A stretch of DNA of 64,000 bases from Phycobacter azelaicus (GCF_014884385.1 NZ_WKFH01000003.1:1224001-1288000), one strand, 5' to 3'. Shown: positions 7,648 to 18,163, numbered from the stretch's first letter. Made by a program: numbers and translations. The notes: generated from the letters alone by a model not told the origin.

Positions 7648-9195
7648 ATGCAAAACATCGTTTCGATCGAATGGTTCATCCTGGCAGCCCTCTGCGCAGC
7701 CACGGCAGCCGCTGCGGTCTGGTGGCTATCTCCGGCCACGCGGTCCAACTCGCTTGAACAGGATCTGTTGACCAGTGACGGGCGGACGGATGCCGTGTTT
7801 CTCTTCGACGATACCACACTGATCGGATGGTCCTCGGGCGCACGCAAATTCATCGGTGACCATGCCGAAAGCTTCAGCTGGAGCATGCTTCGGGACCAGC
7901 TGTCCCGAAACTATCCCGGCCTGCCGCAATCTCCCGGTTTCCTGAAAGATGTAGGTCCGCTGGTCCTGTCCGGAACCGCAGCCGCCGAAAGCCGCGAAGC
8001 GCATTGCGAGTGGATCGACGGGATCACACGCGTGCAACTGCGCCGCTCGACCCTGGATGAACAGAACCGGTCGCTGGACCAAGAGCTGACCACCCTGCGG
8101 GCGGCCGTGCACCAGGCGCCCTACCCTGTCTGGCTACAATCGGACGAAGGGGAAATTACCTGGTCGAACCTGGCCTACGACGATCTGATCCAGAAAATTC
8201 GCGGCCGCGGCTCGGATGTTGCAGAACCTCTGTTCTCCGAACTGGACCAGCCCAAGACCAGCGGCAAACCGGAGCGGATCTCCATCCCCCTACCCGAAAG
8301 CACCAAGCGTCTTTGGTACAACATCTCGACAACCGAAACAGAAGCCGGCTGGCTGTGCCATGCCGTCGATGTGAACGCGGTTGTCGATGCCGAAGTAGCC
8401 CAACGCAACTTTGTGCAGACCTTGGCAAAGACCTTTGCCCAGCTTTCCATCGGCCTTGCGATCTTTGACCGCAACCGCCAGCTGGTCTTGTTCAACCCGG
8501 TTCTGGTGGATCTGACGGCACTGTCGCCCGATTTCCTAAGCTCGCGCCCCAACCTGATGAGTTTTTTCGACCGTCTTCGCGATCAACGCATGATGCCCGA
8601 GCCGAAGAACTATTCCAGCTGGCGTCAGCAGATGGAAGATCTGCTGAAGGCCGCCGCCGAAGGGAACTACCAGGAAACCTGGTCGCTGCCCTCAGGTTCT
8701 GTCTATTCCGTCTCTGGCCGCCCCCATCCCGATGGTGCGATTGCGTTCCTGTTCGAAGACATCACCGCAGAAGTGTCCCTGACGCGTCAGTTCCGCTCCG
8801 AACTTGAAATGGGTCAGTCGATCATGGATCAGATGGACGAAGCCATTGCAGTCTTTGCCAATGACGGCACCATGACCTTCTCGAACACCGCCTACCACAA
8901 GCTGTGGAAGATGGACCCTGACGCCAGCTTTGCCAAAGTTTCTATCATGGATGCCAGCCGCGTCTGGCAGGACACCTGTGATCCGACCCCGGCCTGGGGA
9001 GAGATTCGCGATTTCGTCGCTGCAAATGATACCCGCGAGCCTTGGTGGACCAAGGTGAAACTGCGCGATGGCACCCCTATGATGTGCAAGGTCAGCGGTA
9101 TTCAGAACGGCGCGACCATGGTCAGCTTCCGCGACCCTGATCTCAGCCTTCCACGCGCTGATCAGGAACGTTTCACCATCGCGGACCATAGCTAG
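7648..9195 (+). CDS. divL: PAS-domain protein, DivL relative without kinase domain
   Basis: The 515-residue product has one N-terminal membrane segment (about 8-26) followed by what look like several tandem PAS-type domains; clearest are 265-375 (GLAIFDRNRQLVLFN, later AFLFEDIT) and 385-500 (AIAVFANDGTMTFSNTAY). It ends after the last PAS domain: there is no H box and no ATPase N or G box, unlike Caulobacter DivL. Identification rests on the order divL-tsaE-amgK-murU-addB-addA-trxA known from other alphaproteobacteria and on the PAS-only DivL of Rhodobacter, which feeds CckA-ChpT-CtrA control of motility and gene transfer agents. A perfect CtrA motif lies in its promoter. A plain PAS protein of other function remains possible. 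Confidence 0.78.
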   Translation: MQNIVSIEWFILAALCAATAAAAVWWLSPATRSNSLEQDLLTSDGRTDAVFLFDDTTLIGWSSGARKFIGDHAESFSWSMLRDQLSRNYPGLPQSPGFLKDVGPLVLSGTAAAESREAHCEWIDGITRVQLRRSTLDEQNRSLDQELTTLRAAVHQAPYPVWLQSDEGEITWSNLAYDDLIQKIRGRGSDVAEPLFSELDQPKTSGKPERISIPLPESTKRLWYNISTTETEAGWLCHAVDVNAVVDAEVAQRNFVQTLAKTFAQLSIGLAIFDRNRQLVLFNPVLVDLTALSPDFLSSRPNLMSFFDRLRDQRMMPEPKNYSSWRQQMEDLLKAAAEGNYQETWSLPSGSVYSVSGRPHPDGAIAFLFEDITAEVSLTRQFRSELEMGQSIMDQMDEAIAVFANDGTMTFSNTAYHKLWKMDPDASFAKVSIMDASRVWQDTCDPTPAWGEIRDFVAANDTREPWWTKVKLRDGTPMMCKVSGIQNGATMVSFRDPDLSLPRADQERFTIADHS

Positions 9196-9272
9196 CACGT
9201 TACGATATCCGGCGCCCCTCGCGCCGGGCAATCCCGCTTGCAGCGCGTAGCGCACAAGGCCATTGTGGGGCC

Positions 9273-9749
9273 ATGATCGAAAGCCCGCTGCACTGCTCTC
9301 TCAGCACGCCTGAAAAAACCGCCGAACTGGCCAGAGACATCGCCGGGGCCTTGGGTCCGGGCGATTGTCTGCTTCTTGAAGGCCCCATCGGCGCCGGCAA
9401 GACCCATTTTGCCCGCCATCTGATCCAGTCCCTGCAGGATCAGCCCGAAGATGTGCCCTCTCCCACTTTCACGCTGGTGCAGACTTACGACGTTCAGGCC
9501 GGAGAGCTGTGGCACGCAGACCTTTACCGGCTCAGCGTGCTGGATGAAGTCGAAGAGTTGGGCCTCATCGCAGCTTTTGACGATGCCGTCACCCTGGTCG
9601 AGTGGCCGGACCGACTGGAAGAGCTAGCGCCCGCCCATGCGCTGCATCTGACCTTTGACCTTGATCCCGAAGACGAGGACGCCCGCCGACTGACCCTGCG
9701 GTGGAGTGATGAGAAATGGCAGCCATTGATGGAGCGCATAATTCCATGA
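9273..9749 (+). CDS. tsaE: tRNA threonylcarbamoyladenosine biosynthesis ATPase TsaE
   Basis: TsaE is the ATPase that works with TsaB and TsaD to make t6A37 on ANN-decoding tRNAs. The 158-residue product has the Walker A GPIGAGKT at 37-44, the conserved [17 protein letters not shown] and the C-terminal LVEWPDR motif. Its TGA overlaps the ATG of amgK (ATGA), indicating translational coupling. First gene of the tsaE-amgK-murU-addB-addA run. Confidence 0.95.
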   Translation: MIESPLHCSLSTPEKTAELARDIAGALGPGDCLLLEGPIGAGKTHFARHLIQSLQDQPEDVPSPTFTLVQTYDVQAGELWHADLYRLSVLDEVEELGLIAAFDDAVTLVEWPDRLEELAPAHALHLTFDLDPEDEDARRLTLRWSDEKWQPLMERIIP

Positions 9750-10741
9750 CAGACAGATCCAACCTGATTTCTGCGTTTCTGAATGAGGCAGGCTATGGCA
9801 CTTGGGCACGTGCCCCGCTGGCAGGCGATGCTTCCATGCGCCGCTACGAACGGCTCACCTCCCACAATGGCGACAACGCAGTCCTGATGGACGCCCCTCC
9901 GGACAAGGGCGAGGATATCCGCCCCTTTGTAGAGGTGGACTCCTACCTGCGCGAACAGGGCATAAGCGCTCCTGTAATTCTGGCGCAGGACGCCGACACC
10001 GGTCTCCTCCTGACCGAGGATCTGGGCGATGCGCTGTTCAGCACCGTCATCGCACAGGATCCGAAACAGGAAATGCCGCTCTACCGCGCGGCGACAGATC
10101 TTTTGATCGCGCTGCATCAGGCTCCGGTACCCGATCTGGCGCCCCTTGGACCGCGTGTGATGGCAGAGATGGCAAGCCTCGTGATGACCTCCTACCGCGC
10201 TGGCATCCTTGGGGAAGAAGACGACGTTCTAACCCGCCGTTTCGAGGACCAGTTCGAAGACATTCTTCGCCAAAGCGTGAAGGGCGATCCGGTCTTTGTG
10301 CATCGGGATTTCCACGCGCAAAACCTGTTGTGGCTACCGGAGCGTGACGGCATTGCCCGCGTCGGCGTCATCGATTTTCAGGACGCCCGCGCAGGACACC
10401 CCGCCTATGATCTGGTCTCTCTTTTGCAGGACGCCCGCCGGGATGTCCCGGCAGGGGTCGAGATGCAGATGATCGACCACTATATCGAGGCATGCGGCGT
10501 GGATGCCTCGGGTTTTCGCACCGCCTATGCAGTGATCGGCGTGCAGCGGAACCTGCGTATCCTGGGTATCTTTGCGCGGCTATCACAGAAAATGAACAAG
10601 CCGCAGTACCTTGATCTGATCCCACGCGTCTGGGAGCACGTCATGCGGGGGTTGGAGCACCCAGCCCTTGCAACGCTGTCAGAGTGGCTGCGGCACGAAC
10701 TGCCCGCGCCCAGCGCGGAACACCTTGATAGGCTCAGATAG
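9746..10741 (+). CDS. amgK: N-acetylmuramate/N-acetylglucosamine kinase AmgK
   Basis: AmgK phosphorylates the anomeric carbon of MurNAc (and GlcNAc) in the cell-wall recycling pathway that bypasses de novo UDP-MurNAc synthesis. The 331-residue protein has an aminoglycoside-phosphotransferase fold: [12 protein letters not shown] with catalytic D188 and N193, and VIDFQDA with metal-binding D210. I start at 9746, where ATG overlaps the tsaE stop, not at the upstream in-frame ATG. The gene is followed without a gap by murU, the next enzyme in the pathway, which is the strongest support for this assignment. Confidence 0.9.
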   Translation: MTDRSNLISAFLNEAGYGTWARAPLAGDASMRRYERLTSHNGDNAVLMDAPPDKGEDIRPFVEVDSYLREQGISAPVILAQDADTGLLLTEDLGDALFSTVIAQDPKQEMPLYRAATDLLIALHQAPVPDLAPLGPRVMAEMASLVMTSYRAGILGEEDDVLTRRFEDQFEDILRQSVKGDPVFVHRDFHAQNLLWLPERDGIARVGVIDFQDARAGHPAYDLVSLLQDARRDVPAGVEMQMIDHYIEACGVDASGFRTAYAVIGVQRNLRILGIFARLSQKMNKPQYLDLIPRVWEHVMRGLEHPALATLSEWLRHELPAPSAEHLDRLR

Positions 10742-11437
10742 ATGTCCAGAGATCTCCCCCGTTCGATCATGGTCTATGCGGCCGGGTTTGGCACCCGCAT
10801 GAAAACGCTGACCCGTGACATGCCAAAACCGATGATCCCGGTCGCCGGGCGGCCGCTGATCGACCACACGCTGGATCTCGCCCGCGCTGTTGATCCCGAG
10901 CGCATCGTCGTCAACACCCACTACAAAGCCGATATCCTGCAAAACCATCTGGCACCGCAGGACGTTCTGATCAGCGACGAACAACCGGAGATCCTCGATA
11001 CCGGCGGCGGGCTTCGCCATGCGCTGCCCCTGCTGGGCGGTGGGCCGGTCTATACCTCGAATTCTGATGCCATCTGGGCCGGACCCAACCCGTTTCAGAT
11101 GCTGCGCGCGGCCTGGGATCCGGCACGAATGGACGGTCTGATGATCTGTGTGCCGCTGGCGCGCGCAGTCGGGAGGCAAGGTGGCGGTGATTTCTCGGCC
11201 GATGAGGCCGGTCGTATCTCCTGGGGCGGAGATCTAGTCTGGGGCGGCGTTCAGATCATCAAAACGGCTGGTTTGAGCGCGATCAAGGAGCAAACCTTTT
11301 CCACCCGCCTTCTGTGGAACCCGATGATCAAAGCCGGACGCCTGGTGGCGCTGGAATACCCCGGCCACTGGTGCGATGTGGGCCACCCCGAGGGCATCAC
11401 CTTGGCGGAACAATTGCTGACAGGTGCGCATGTTTGA
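10742..11437 (+). CDS. murU: N-acetylmuramate-1-phosphate uridylyltransferase MurU
   Basis: MurU converts MurNAc-1-phosphate and UTP to UDP-MurNAc, completing the recycling route begun by AmgK. The 231-residue protein is a nucleotidyltransferase with the AAGFGTRM loop at 13-20, the MPKPMIPVAGRPLI segment with K29, and TSNSDAIW holding the metal-binding Asp. The ATG follows the amgK stop directly. Its 3' end overlaps the start of addB by eight bases. In the absence of the neighbour it could only be called a sugar nucleotidyltransferase. Confidence 0.9.
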   Translation: MSRDLPRSIMVYAAGFGTRMKTLTRDMPKPMIPVAGRPLIDHTLDLARAVDPERIVVNTHYKADILQNHLAPQDVLISDEQPEILDTGGGLRHALPLLGGGPVYTSNSDAIWAGPNPFQMLRAAWDPARMDGLMICVPLARAVGRQGGGDFSADEAGRISWGGDLVWGGVQIIKTAGLSAIKEQTFSTRLLWNPMIKAGRLVALEYPGHWCDVGHPEGITLAEQLLTGAHV

Positions 11438-14366
11438 GATCCAAGGCAAACCCCGCGTCTTTGCCGTTCCCTGCGGCGTCGATTTCCCACGTGCGCTGGT
11501 GGATGGCATGATCGCCCGCAGTGCAGGACAGCCGCCCGAAGCATTGGCCCGCACCGAAGTCATCGTCAACACCGCCCGCATGCAGCGCCGGGTGCGCAGC
11601 CTGTTTGACGCGGGCCCCACCCTACTGTTGCCACGCCTGATGCTGCTGACCGATCTGGCCCAGCGCGCCGCGCTCAGCGGGTTGCCACCGGCCCTCCCCG
11701 CCCTGCGCCGCCGCCTTGAGCTGTCACAACTGATTGCCAAGCTGCTGGATGCGCAACCGGATCTGGCGTCGCGGGCCTCGCTCTATGATCTCTCCGACAG
11801 CCTTGCGACGCTGTTTGATGAGATGCAAAGCGAAGGCGTCAGCCCTGAGACCATCCGCAATCTCGATGTATCGGACCAATCGGACCACTGGTCGCGCGCG
11901 CAGCAGTTCATTGCCATCGCGGATGAATTCGTGGACCGCACCGATGACGCCATGGACAAGGAAACCCGCCAGCGGCAAGTGGTTTTGACCCTGATCGAAC
12001 AATGGCAGAGCGCACCGCCGCAGCATCCGGTCATCCTTGCAGGCTCAACCGGCTCGCGTGGCACCACCTTGATGCTGATGGAGGCGATTGCCCGCCTGCC
12101 CCAGGGCGCCGTAATCCTTCCGGGATTCGACTTCGACCAGCCGGACCGCGTGTGGGAAGGGCTGGACGATCCGCTGATCTCTGAAGACCATCCGCAGTAC
12201 CGGTTCTACAGGCTGATGAAGGATCTGGAGCTATCGCCGCGTGATGTGCAGCCCTGGACCCCGGATGCCCCGCCCTACCCTGCGCGCAACCGGATGGTGT
12301 CGCTCGCGCTGCGCCCCGCGCCTGTCACCGACGCCTGGATGAGCGAGGGACCACAGCTGACTGATCTAGACCACGCGACCGACACCATCACGCTGGTCGA
12401 AGCTCCGAACCCAAGGGCCGAGGCACTCGCCATCGCCCTGCGTCTGCGCCAAGCCGCCGAAGATGGCCAGACCGCCGCACTGATCACCCCGGACCGGATG
12501 CTGACGCGGCAGGTCTCCGCCGCGCTGGACCGCTGGGACATCCTGCCCGATGATTCCGCCGGCCAACCGCTGCAACTCTCGCCTCCCGGTCGCTTCCTGC
12601 GCCATGTGGCCGAGCTGTTCTGCCACGAGCTGACACCGGACAGGTTGCTGACTCTGCTTAAACACCCGCTGACCCACGACGGGCCAGAGGCCCTGCGCGG
12701 GGAACATCTGCGCCACACCCGCGATTATGAATTGCACCTGCGCCGCCATGGTCCACCCTTCCCGGATGCAGAAAGCTTTGCCGCCTATGCCGCCGCGCAT
12801 GATCTGATGCCGGGCTGGGCGGACTGGCTGAGTGAGAGTTTTGCGAGCCAAACCATCCCTGGCAATTTGTCCCTGTCCGAGTGGATTGCACACCTGCGTG
12901 GGCGTGCTGAAGGCATCGCCTCTGGCAGTCAGAAAATGGGCAGCGGCACCCTGTGGGACAAGAAGGCCGGTCAAAAGGCGCTCGAGGTTATCACCGATCT
13001 CGAAGAAAACGCCCACTACGGCGGCGAAATGAACGCGCGCGATTTTGCCGATCTCTTGGGTGCGCTTCTGGCGCAGGGAGAGGTGCGCGACCGCGATGCG
13101 CCCTATGGATCGATCATGATCTGGGGCACGCTTGAGGCCCGCGTGCAAGGCGCCGATCTGGTCATTCTGGCTGGCCTCAACGAGGGCAGCTGGCCCGAGG
13201 CCGCCAGCCCCGATCCCTGGCTCAATCGCCAAATGCGCCACAAGGCAGGGCTGTTGCTACCTGAACGACGCATCGGTCTGTCGGCGCATGACTTCCAGCA
13301 GGCCGTCGCCGCGCCCGAGGTTTGGCTGACCCGCGCCGTGCGCTCCGAAGAAGCCGACACCGTGCCCTCGCGCTGGCTCAACCGGATGATGAACCTGCTG
13401 CGCGGCCTGCCAGATCAAGGCGGGCGCGCCGCCTTGGAGACGATGCGCAGCCGTGGTCAGATCTGGCTTGACTGGTCCACCGCGCTGGAGGCTCCGTTGC
13501 CGAGCAATCCCGCCCAGCGCCCTGCCCCGCGCCCGCCGGTTTCCGCCCGCCCACGAAGACTGTCGGTCACGGAAATCCCCCGCCTGATCCGCGACCCATA
13601 TGCGATCTACGCCAAACATGTACTGCGCCTCAGACCGCTGGATCCTTTGATGCGCGAACCTGATGCGCTGCTCCGGGGGATTGTCGTGCACGAGGTTTTT
13701 GAACACTTCATCCGCGACAGCCGCGCGAACCCCGACCTTTTGACACCTGAAACGCTCATCGAACGCACCCGGTCTGAGCTTCAATCCAAAGTGCCCTGGC
13801 CCGTCGCCCGCAGCCTGTGGCTGGCGCGCATCGCCCGCATCGCAGAAAGCTTTGTCGCAGGGGAGCGGACCCGTCGCGCCGTGGCGCGCCCCTCGGGGTT
13901 CGAAAAGAAAGGTGGGATCCGGCTTGACCCCCTTGATTTCGAGATCATCGGACAAGCCGACCGGATCGATGTGGATGAACGCGGCGGCCTGCATCTGTTC
14001 GACTACAAGACCGGCGATCCCCCGAGTGAGAAACAGCAGCGCGCCTTTGACAAGCAGCTTCTGATCGAGGCCGCCATGGCCGAACAGGGCGCCTTTGAAG
14101 ACTATGGCGCGGCGCGGGTGGAGCGCGCAGTGTTCATCGGCCTCAAATCCCCGATCAAGGAGGTTCCCGCCCCGCTGGCCGATGAACCCCCGGCCAAGGT
14201 CTGGGCGGAACTCAAGAAACTGATCGAAGCCTATTTCGACCCTGAACAAGGCTATAGCAGCCGCCGCATGGTGCACCGGGACGATTTCGCCGGGGATTTC
14301 GATCACCTTGCCCGTTACGGAGAATGGGATCGCAGCGACACGCCCAAGCCGGAGGATCTGAAATGA
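11430..14366 (+). CDS. addB: AddB subunit of the AddAB double-strand break helicase-nuclease
   Basis: AddB pairs with AddA to resect DNA ends and load RecA in alphaproteobacteria, replacing RecBCD. The 978-residue product has the inactivated helicase-like body of alphaproteobacterial AddB and a C-terminal RecB-type nuclease domain with HEVFEHFIRD, IIGQADRIDVDERGG and LHLFDYKTGDPP. A GTG at 11424 is in frame, but the ATG at 11430 is preferred. Its start overlaps murU by eight bases and its stop overlaps the addA ATG (ATGA). Confidence 0.95.
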   Translation: MFEIQGKPRVFAVPCGVDFPRALVDGMIARSAGQPPEALARTEVIVNTARMQRRVRSLFDAGPTLLLPRLMLLTDLAQRAALSGLPPALPALRRRLELSQLIAKLLDAQPDLASRASLYDLSDSLATLFDEMQSEGVSPETIRNLDVSDQSDHWSRAQQFIAIADEFVDRTDDAMDKETRQRQVVLTLIEQWQSAPPQHPVILAGSTGSRGTTLMLMEAIARLPQGAVILPGFDFDQPDRVWEGLDDPLISEDHPQYRFYRLMKDLELSPRDVQPWTPDAPPYPARNRMVSLALRPAPVTDAWMSEGPQLTDLDHATDTITLVEAPNPRAEALAIALRLRQAAEDGQTAALITPDRMLTRQVSAALDRWDILPDDSAGQPLQLSPPGRFLRHVAELFCHELTPDRLLTLLKHPLTHDGPEALRGEHLRHTRDYELHLRRHGPPFPDAESFAAYAAAHDLMPGWADWLSESFASQTIPGNLSLSEWIAHLRGRAEGIASGSQKMGSGTLWDKKAGQKALEVITDLEENAHYGGEMNARDFADLLGALLAQGEVRDRDAPYGSIMIWGTLEARVQGADLVILAGLNEGSWPEAASPDPWLNRQMRHKAGLLLPERRIGLSAHDFQQAVAAPEVWLTRAVRSEEADTVPSRWLNRMMNLLRGLPDQGGRAALETMRSRGQIWLDWSTALEAPLPSNPAQRPAPRPPVSARPRRLSVTEIPRLIRDPYAIYAKHVLRLRPLDPLMREPDALLRGIVVHEVFEHFIRDSRANPDLLTPETLIERTRSELQSKVPWPVARSLWLARIARIAESFVAGERTRRAVARPSGFEKKGGIRLDPLDFEIIGQADRIDVDERGGLHLFDYKTGDPPSEKQQRAFDKQLLIEAAMAEQGAFEDYGAARVERAVFIGLKSPIKEVPAPLADEPPAKVWAELKKLIEAYFDPEQGYSSRRMVHRDDFAGDFDHLARYGEWDRSDTPKPEDLK

Positions 14367-17300
14367 ACGCGCCCCGCGATGCAGCCTCTGAGGCGCAGTT
14401 CCGCGCCGCGCGGCCCGATGCCTCCACCTGGCTGGCGGCCAATGCCGGGTCGGGCAAGACCAAGGTGCTGACCGACCGGGTGGCGCGGCTTTTGTTGAAA
14501 GGCGTACAGCCACAACACATCCTGTGCCTCACCTATACCAAGGCCGCAGCCAGCGAGATGCAGAACCGTCTGTTCCAGCGTCTAGGTGAGTGGGCAATGC
14601 TGGGGGATGCGCATCTTGCCACTGCGCTGGAAGAACTGGGCGCGGGCGATGTGGCCCATGGCGAGGGGCTGGCACAGGCACGCACGCTGTTTGCCCGCGC
14701 GATTGAAACGCCCGGTGGCCTCAAAATCCAGACGATCCATTCCTTCTGTTCCTCCCTGTTGCGGCGCTTTCCGCTGGAGGCTGGTGTCAGCCCGCAGTTT
14801 TCCGAGATGGAAGACCGCGCTGCCACGCTTTTGCGCGCCGAAATCGTCGAGGACATTGCCAAGGGGCCGGAAGCGCATCTGGTCGATGCCCTCGCCCGCC
14901 ACGTTGCAGGCAGCGATTTTGACGAGCTGACCGCCGCCATCTGCCAGCGCCGTGCCGAGTTCGCAGCGCCGCTGGATCGCGCAGAATTGCTGAAACTGTT
15001 CGATCTGCCGGTAGGATTTGATGCCGCCGCGCTAGAGGCTCTGGTTTTCCTTGGTGGTGAGGCTGATCTGCTCAACCACATCCGCGAAATGCTGGCGCAA
15101 GGCGGCACAAACGATCAGAAAGCTGCCGCAAAGCTGGCCGGGATAGCCACGCCAACAATGGCTGACTTGCCTTTGTTAGAGACTGTTTTTCTGACGGGTG
15201 CGAGCGCCAAGGAACCCTTCACGGCCAAGATCGGCAGCTTCCCGACCAAGAAGCTGCGCGAGGCGCATGGCGATCTGATGAACCAGCTTGAGCCGCTAAT
15301 GCTGCGGGTGGAGGATGCCCGCGCCAAGCGTCTGGCCCTGATGGCAACGGAGAAATCCGAAGACCTGCACGCCTTTGCCGCCGTGTTCCTGCCGGAATAC
15401 GAGCGGCGTAAACAGCTGCGTGGCTGGCTCGACTTTGACGACCTGATCCTGAAGGCGCGGAACCTATTGAACGATCCGGCGGTGGCGGCCTGGGTGCTCT
15501 ATCGCCTCGATGGCGGCATCGACCATATCCTGGTGGACGAGGCGCAGGACACCAGCCCGGTGCAATGGGACGTGATCGAGAAACTGGCGCAGGAATTCAC
15601 ATCCGGCGCCGGGGCGCGCTCCGAGGTGGAGCGCACAATCTTTGTCGTCGGGGACAAGAAACAGTCGATCTATTCCTTCCAGGGTGCTGACCCGGATGCC
15701 TTTGACCGGATGCAGGAAGAGTTCGGGCAGCGTCTGGCCGAAACAGGCGTCGGTCTTCAGAATGCGGCGCTGGAGTTTTCCTTCCGGTCTTCTGCGGCGA
15801 TTCTGAAACTGGTGGATCTGGTGTTTCAGGATTATCCCCGCGCCGGGTTTCATAAAGAATCGCTTCACCGTGCCTTCAAATCCGACCTGCCAGGCCGGGT
15901 GGATCTTTGGCCTGCGGTCGAAAAGGTGGACGACGAAGAGGATCGCGACTGGACCGATCCCGTGGACCGGCCCGGTGCACGCCATCACACGGTGATCCTG
16001 GCCGAACGCATCGCGCGTGAGATCAAGCGGATGATCGACACCGGCGTGACCATCCCCGAAGACGGCCCCACGCGTGGCACTTTTCGGCGCCGCCCCGTTC
16101 ATGCCGGCGATTTCCTGATCCTGGTGCAGCGCCGATCCGAGCTGTTCTCTGAAATCATCCGCGCCTGCAAAGCCGCCCGCCTGCCCATTGCCGGGGCTGA
16201 CCGGCTGAAAGTGGGCGCGGAACTGGCGGTGAAGGACATCGCGGCACTTCTGTCCTTCCTCGCCACGCCCGAGGATAGCCTGTCGCTGGCCGCCGCGCTG
16301 AAATCGCCGCTGTTTGGCTGGTCCGAACAGATGCTGTTCGACCTCGCGCACCGGCGCAAACCGGGTAGCTATCTGTGGACGGCCCTGCGGGAGCGGGCGA
16401 CAGAGTTTGCCGACACGATGGAAATCATCGACGATCTGCGCAGTCAGACGGACTTCCTGCGCCCCTATGACCTGATCGAACGGGTGCTGACCCGCCACAA
16501 GGGGCGCCAAAGGTTGCTGGGCCGTCTGGGCCCCGAGGCGGAAGACGGGGTCAACGCGCTGTTGTCACAGGCGCTGGCCTATGAGCGTACGGATATCCCC
16601 AGCCTAACCGGATTTCTGGTTTGGATGCAGACCGACGATCTGGAGATCAAACGCCAGATGGGCGCGGCTGGCGATATGATCCGGGTCATGTCGGTGCATG
16701 GCTCCAAGGGGCTGGAAGCGCCGATCGTGATCCTGCCTGACACCGCCAAGCGCAAGCCTCCCACGGACGCAGAAATCATGGTGGCCGAGGGCGCGCCGCT
16801 GTGGCGGGTGCCAAAAGACCAGATGCCCGCCGCCATGCGAACCGCGCGCGAGGCCGCGCAGGAAAAGCAGCGAAATGAACGACTGCGGCTTTTGTATGTG
16901 GCTCTAACACGGGCGGAAAAGTGGCTGATCGTTGCCAGTGCCGGGGAACTGTCGAAAGACGGCGACAGCTGGTACCAGATGGTCGAAGGCGCCCTGCGCA
17001 AAGGCGGCGCGGTCGAGGTGGATATGCCCGGCGGGCCGGGTCTCAGGATGCAGCATGGCAATTGGGAGGGGCTGGAATTTGTGCACAGCGAAGCTCCCGA
17101 CGCCAAAGAGATCACACTGCCTGATCTGTTCACGCGCCCTGCCGCGCCCTATGTGGCGCCGGACCCTACGCTCAGCCCCTCGGATCTGGGCGGCGCCAAG
17201 GCCTTGCCCGGCGATCTGGGCCTGGGGGAAGAGGCCGCCAAGGCACGCGGAACCGCCCTGCACCTGCTGCTTGAGCACCTGCCTAGTCAGCCCGAGGAAG

Positions 17301-17725
17301 ACTGGCCCGCTCTGGCGCAGGCGTTGCTGGGCGGAGCCGAGGATAGCGAAACGCTCCTTGATGAGGTCGGCGCCGTACTGCGCAACCCGGATCTGTCTCA
17401 TGTGTTTGCGCCAGATACATTGGCCGAAGTACAGGTTACTGCCGAGATCGACGGTCAGCGCCTGCATGGGGTAATTGACCGCCTCATCGTGGAAGCAGAC
17501 CGTGTTCTGGCGGTGGATTTCAAATCCAACGCGACCGTGCCGCAAAGCGTGGAAAACTGCCCCGAAGGATTGCTGCGGCAAATGGGCGCCTATGCCCTGG
17601 CGCTGGCGCAGATCTACCCGGAGAAAACCGTGGAAACCGCCCTTTTGTGGACCCGTAACGCGGCGCTCATGACCCTCCCGCACGATCTTGTGACTGCGGC
17701 CTTTGCGCGGCGCGGGGAACCTTGA
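14363..17725 (+). CDS. addA: AddA helicase-nuclease subunit
   Basis: The 1120-residue protein is a UvrD/Rep-superfamily 3'-5' helicase with a C-terminal nuclease. Walker A is AANAGSGKT (25-33), motif Ia LTYTKAAASEM, motif II LVDEAQDTSPVQW, motif III GDKKQSIYSFQGA, motif V MSVHGSKGLEAPIV and motif VI LLYVALTRAEKWL. The nuclease motif is GVIDRLIVE and VLAVDFKSNATVP. The start is the ATG at 14363, which overlaps the addB stop; an earlier in-frame ATG lies inside addB. All motifs are intact. trxA follows 62 bases later with its own RBS. Confidence 0.97.
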   Translation: MNAPRDAASEAQFRAARPDASTWLAANAGSGKTKVLTDRVARLLLKGVQPQHILCLTYTKAAASEMQNRLFQRLGEWAMLGDAHLATALEELGAGDVAHGEGLAQARTLFARAIETPGGLKIQTIHSFCSSLLRRFPLEAGVSPQFSEMEDRAATLLRAEIVEDIAKGPEAHLVDALARHVAGSDFDELTAAICQRRAEFAAPLDRAELLKLFDLPVGFDAAALEALVFLGGEADLLNHIREMLAQGGTNDQKAAAKLAGIATPTMADLPLLETVFLTGASAKEPFTAKIGSFPTKKLREAHGDLMNQLEPLMLRVEDARAKRLALMATEKSEDLHAFAAVFLPEYERRKQLRGWLDFDDLILKARNLLNDPAVAAWVLYRLDGGIDHILVDEAQDTSPVQWDVIEKLAQEFTSGAGARSEVERTIFVVGDKKQSIYSFQGADPDAFDRMQEEFGQRLAETGVGLQNAALEFSFRSSAAILKLVDLVFQDYPRAGFHKESLHRAFKSDLPGRVDLWPAVEKVDDEEDRDWTDPVDRPGARHHTVILAERIAREIKRMIDTGVTIPEDGPTRGTFRRRPVHAGDFLILVQRRSELFSEIIRACKAARLPIAGADRLKVGAELAVKDIAALLSFLATPEDSLSLAAALKSPLFGWSEQMLFDLAHRRKPGSYLWTALRERATEFADTMEIIDDLRSQTDFLRPYDLIERVLTRHKGRQRLLGRLGPEAEDGVNALLSQALAYERTDIPSLTGFLVWMQTDDLEIKRQMGAAGDMIRVMSVHGSKGLEAPIVILPDTAKRKPPTDAEIMVAEGAPLWRVPKDQMPAAMRTAREAAQEKQRNERLRLLYVALTRAEKWLIVASAGELSKDGDSWYQMVEGALRKGGAVEVDMPGGPGLRMQHGNWEGLEFVHSEAPDAKEITLPDLFTRPAAPYVAPDPTLSPSDLGGAKALPGDLGLGEEAAKARGTALHLLLEHLPSQPEEDWPALAQALLGGAEDSETLLDEVGAVLRNPDLSHVFAPDTLAEVQVTAEIDGQRLHGVIDRLIVEADRVLAVDFKSNATVPQSVENCPEGLLRQMGAYALALAQIYPEKTVETALLWTRNAALMTLPHDLVTAAFARRGEP

Positions 17726-17787
17726 CGAGACCTTAAGGCCTACATAGGTTCCGCACCCAGTTGCCACTCATTTCAGGAGACATGCAT

Positions 17788-18108
17788 ATGTCCACCGTAG
17801 CCGTCACCGACGAAACCTTTGACGCCGAAGTCAAGAACTCCTCCGTCCCCGTAGTCGTGGACTTCTGGGCCGAATGGTGCGGCCCCTGCAAGCAGATTGG
17901 CCCCGCTCTGGAAGAGCTGGCCGCCGAGTATGGTGACAAGGTCAAGATCGCCAAGGTCGATGTCGACAGCAACCCGAACTCCGCCGCCGCCATGGGCGTG
18001 CGCGGCATCCCGGCGCTGTTCATCTTCAAGGACGGTCAGGTTGTCTCGAACCGCGCCGGCGCCGCTCCCAAGGCCGCGCTGCAAAGCTGGATCGACGAAA
18101 GCATCTAA
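17788..18108 (+). CDS. trxA: thioredoxin 1
   Basis: The 106-residue product is a classic cytosolic thioredoxin with WCGPC (C31, C34), [14 protein letters not shown] and the cis-Pro loop [12 protein letters not shown]. It reduces ribonucleotide reductase, methionine sulfoxide reductase and other disulfides. Two other in-frame ATGs lie just upstream; the third was taken because AGGAG is eight bases before it and the product begins like other thioredoxins. A terminator follows. Confidence 0.97.
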   Translation: MSTVAVTDETFDAEVKNSSVPVVVDFWAEWCGPCKQIGPALEELAAEYGDKVKIAKVDVDSNPNSAAAMGVRGIPALFIFKDGQVVSNRAGAAPKAALQSWIDESI

Positions 18109-18135
18109 TCCAAGCTGCTTCGGATAACAGATTTT

Positions 18136-18163
18136 AAGGGCGCCCGGGTGGCGCCCTTTTTCG
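18136..18163 (+). terminator. terminator of trxA
   Basis: AAGGGCGCC and GGCGCCCTT form a nine-pair stem around CGGGT, followed by TTTTCGTT. It lies 28 bases after the trxA stop and ends the tsaE to trxA gene run. Confidence 0.93.
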
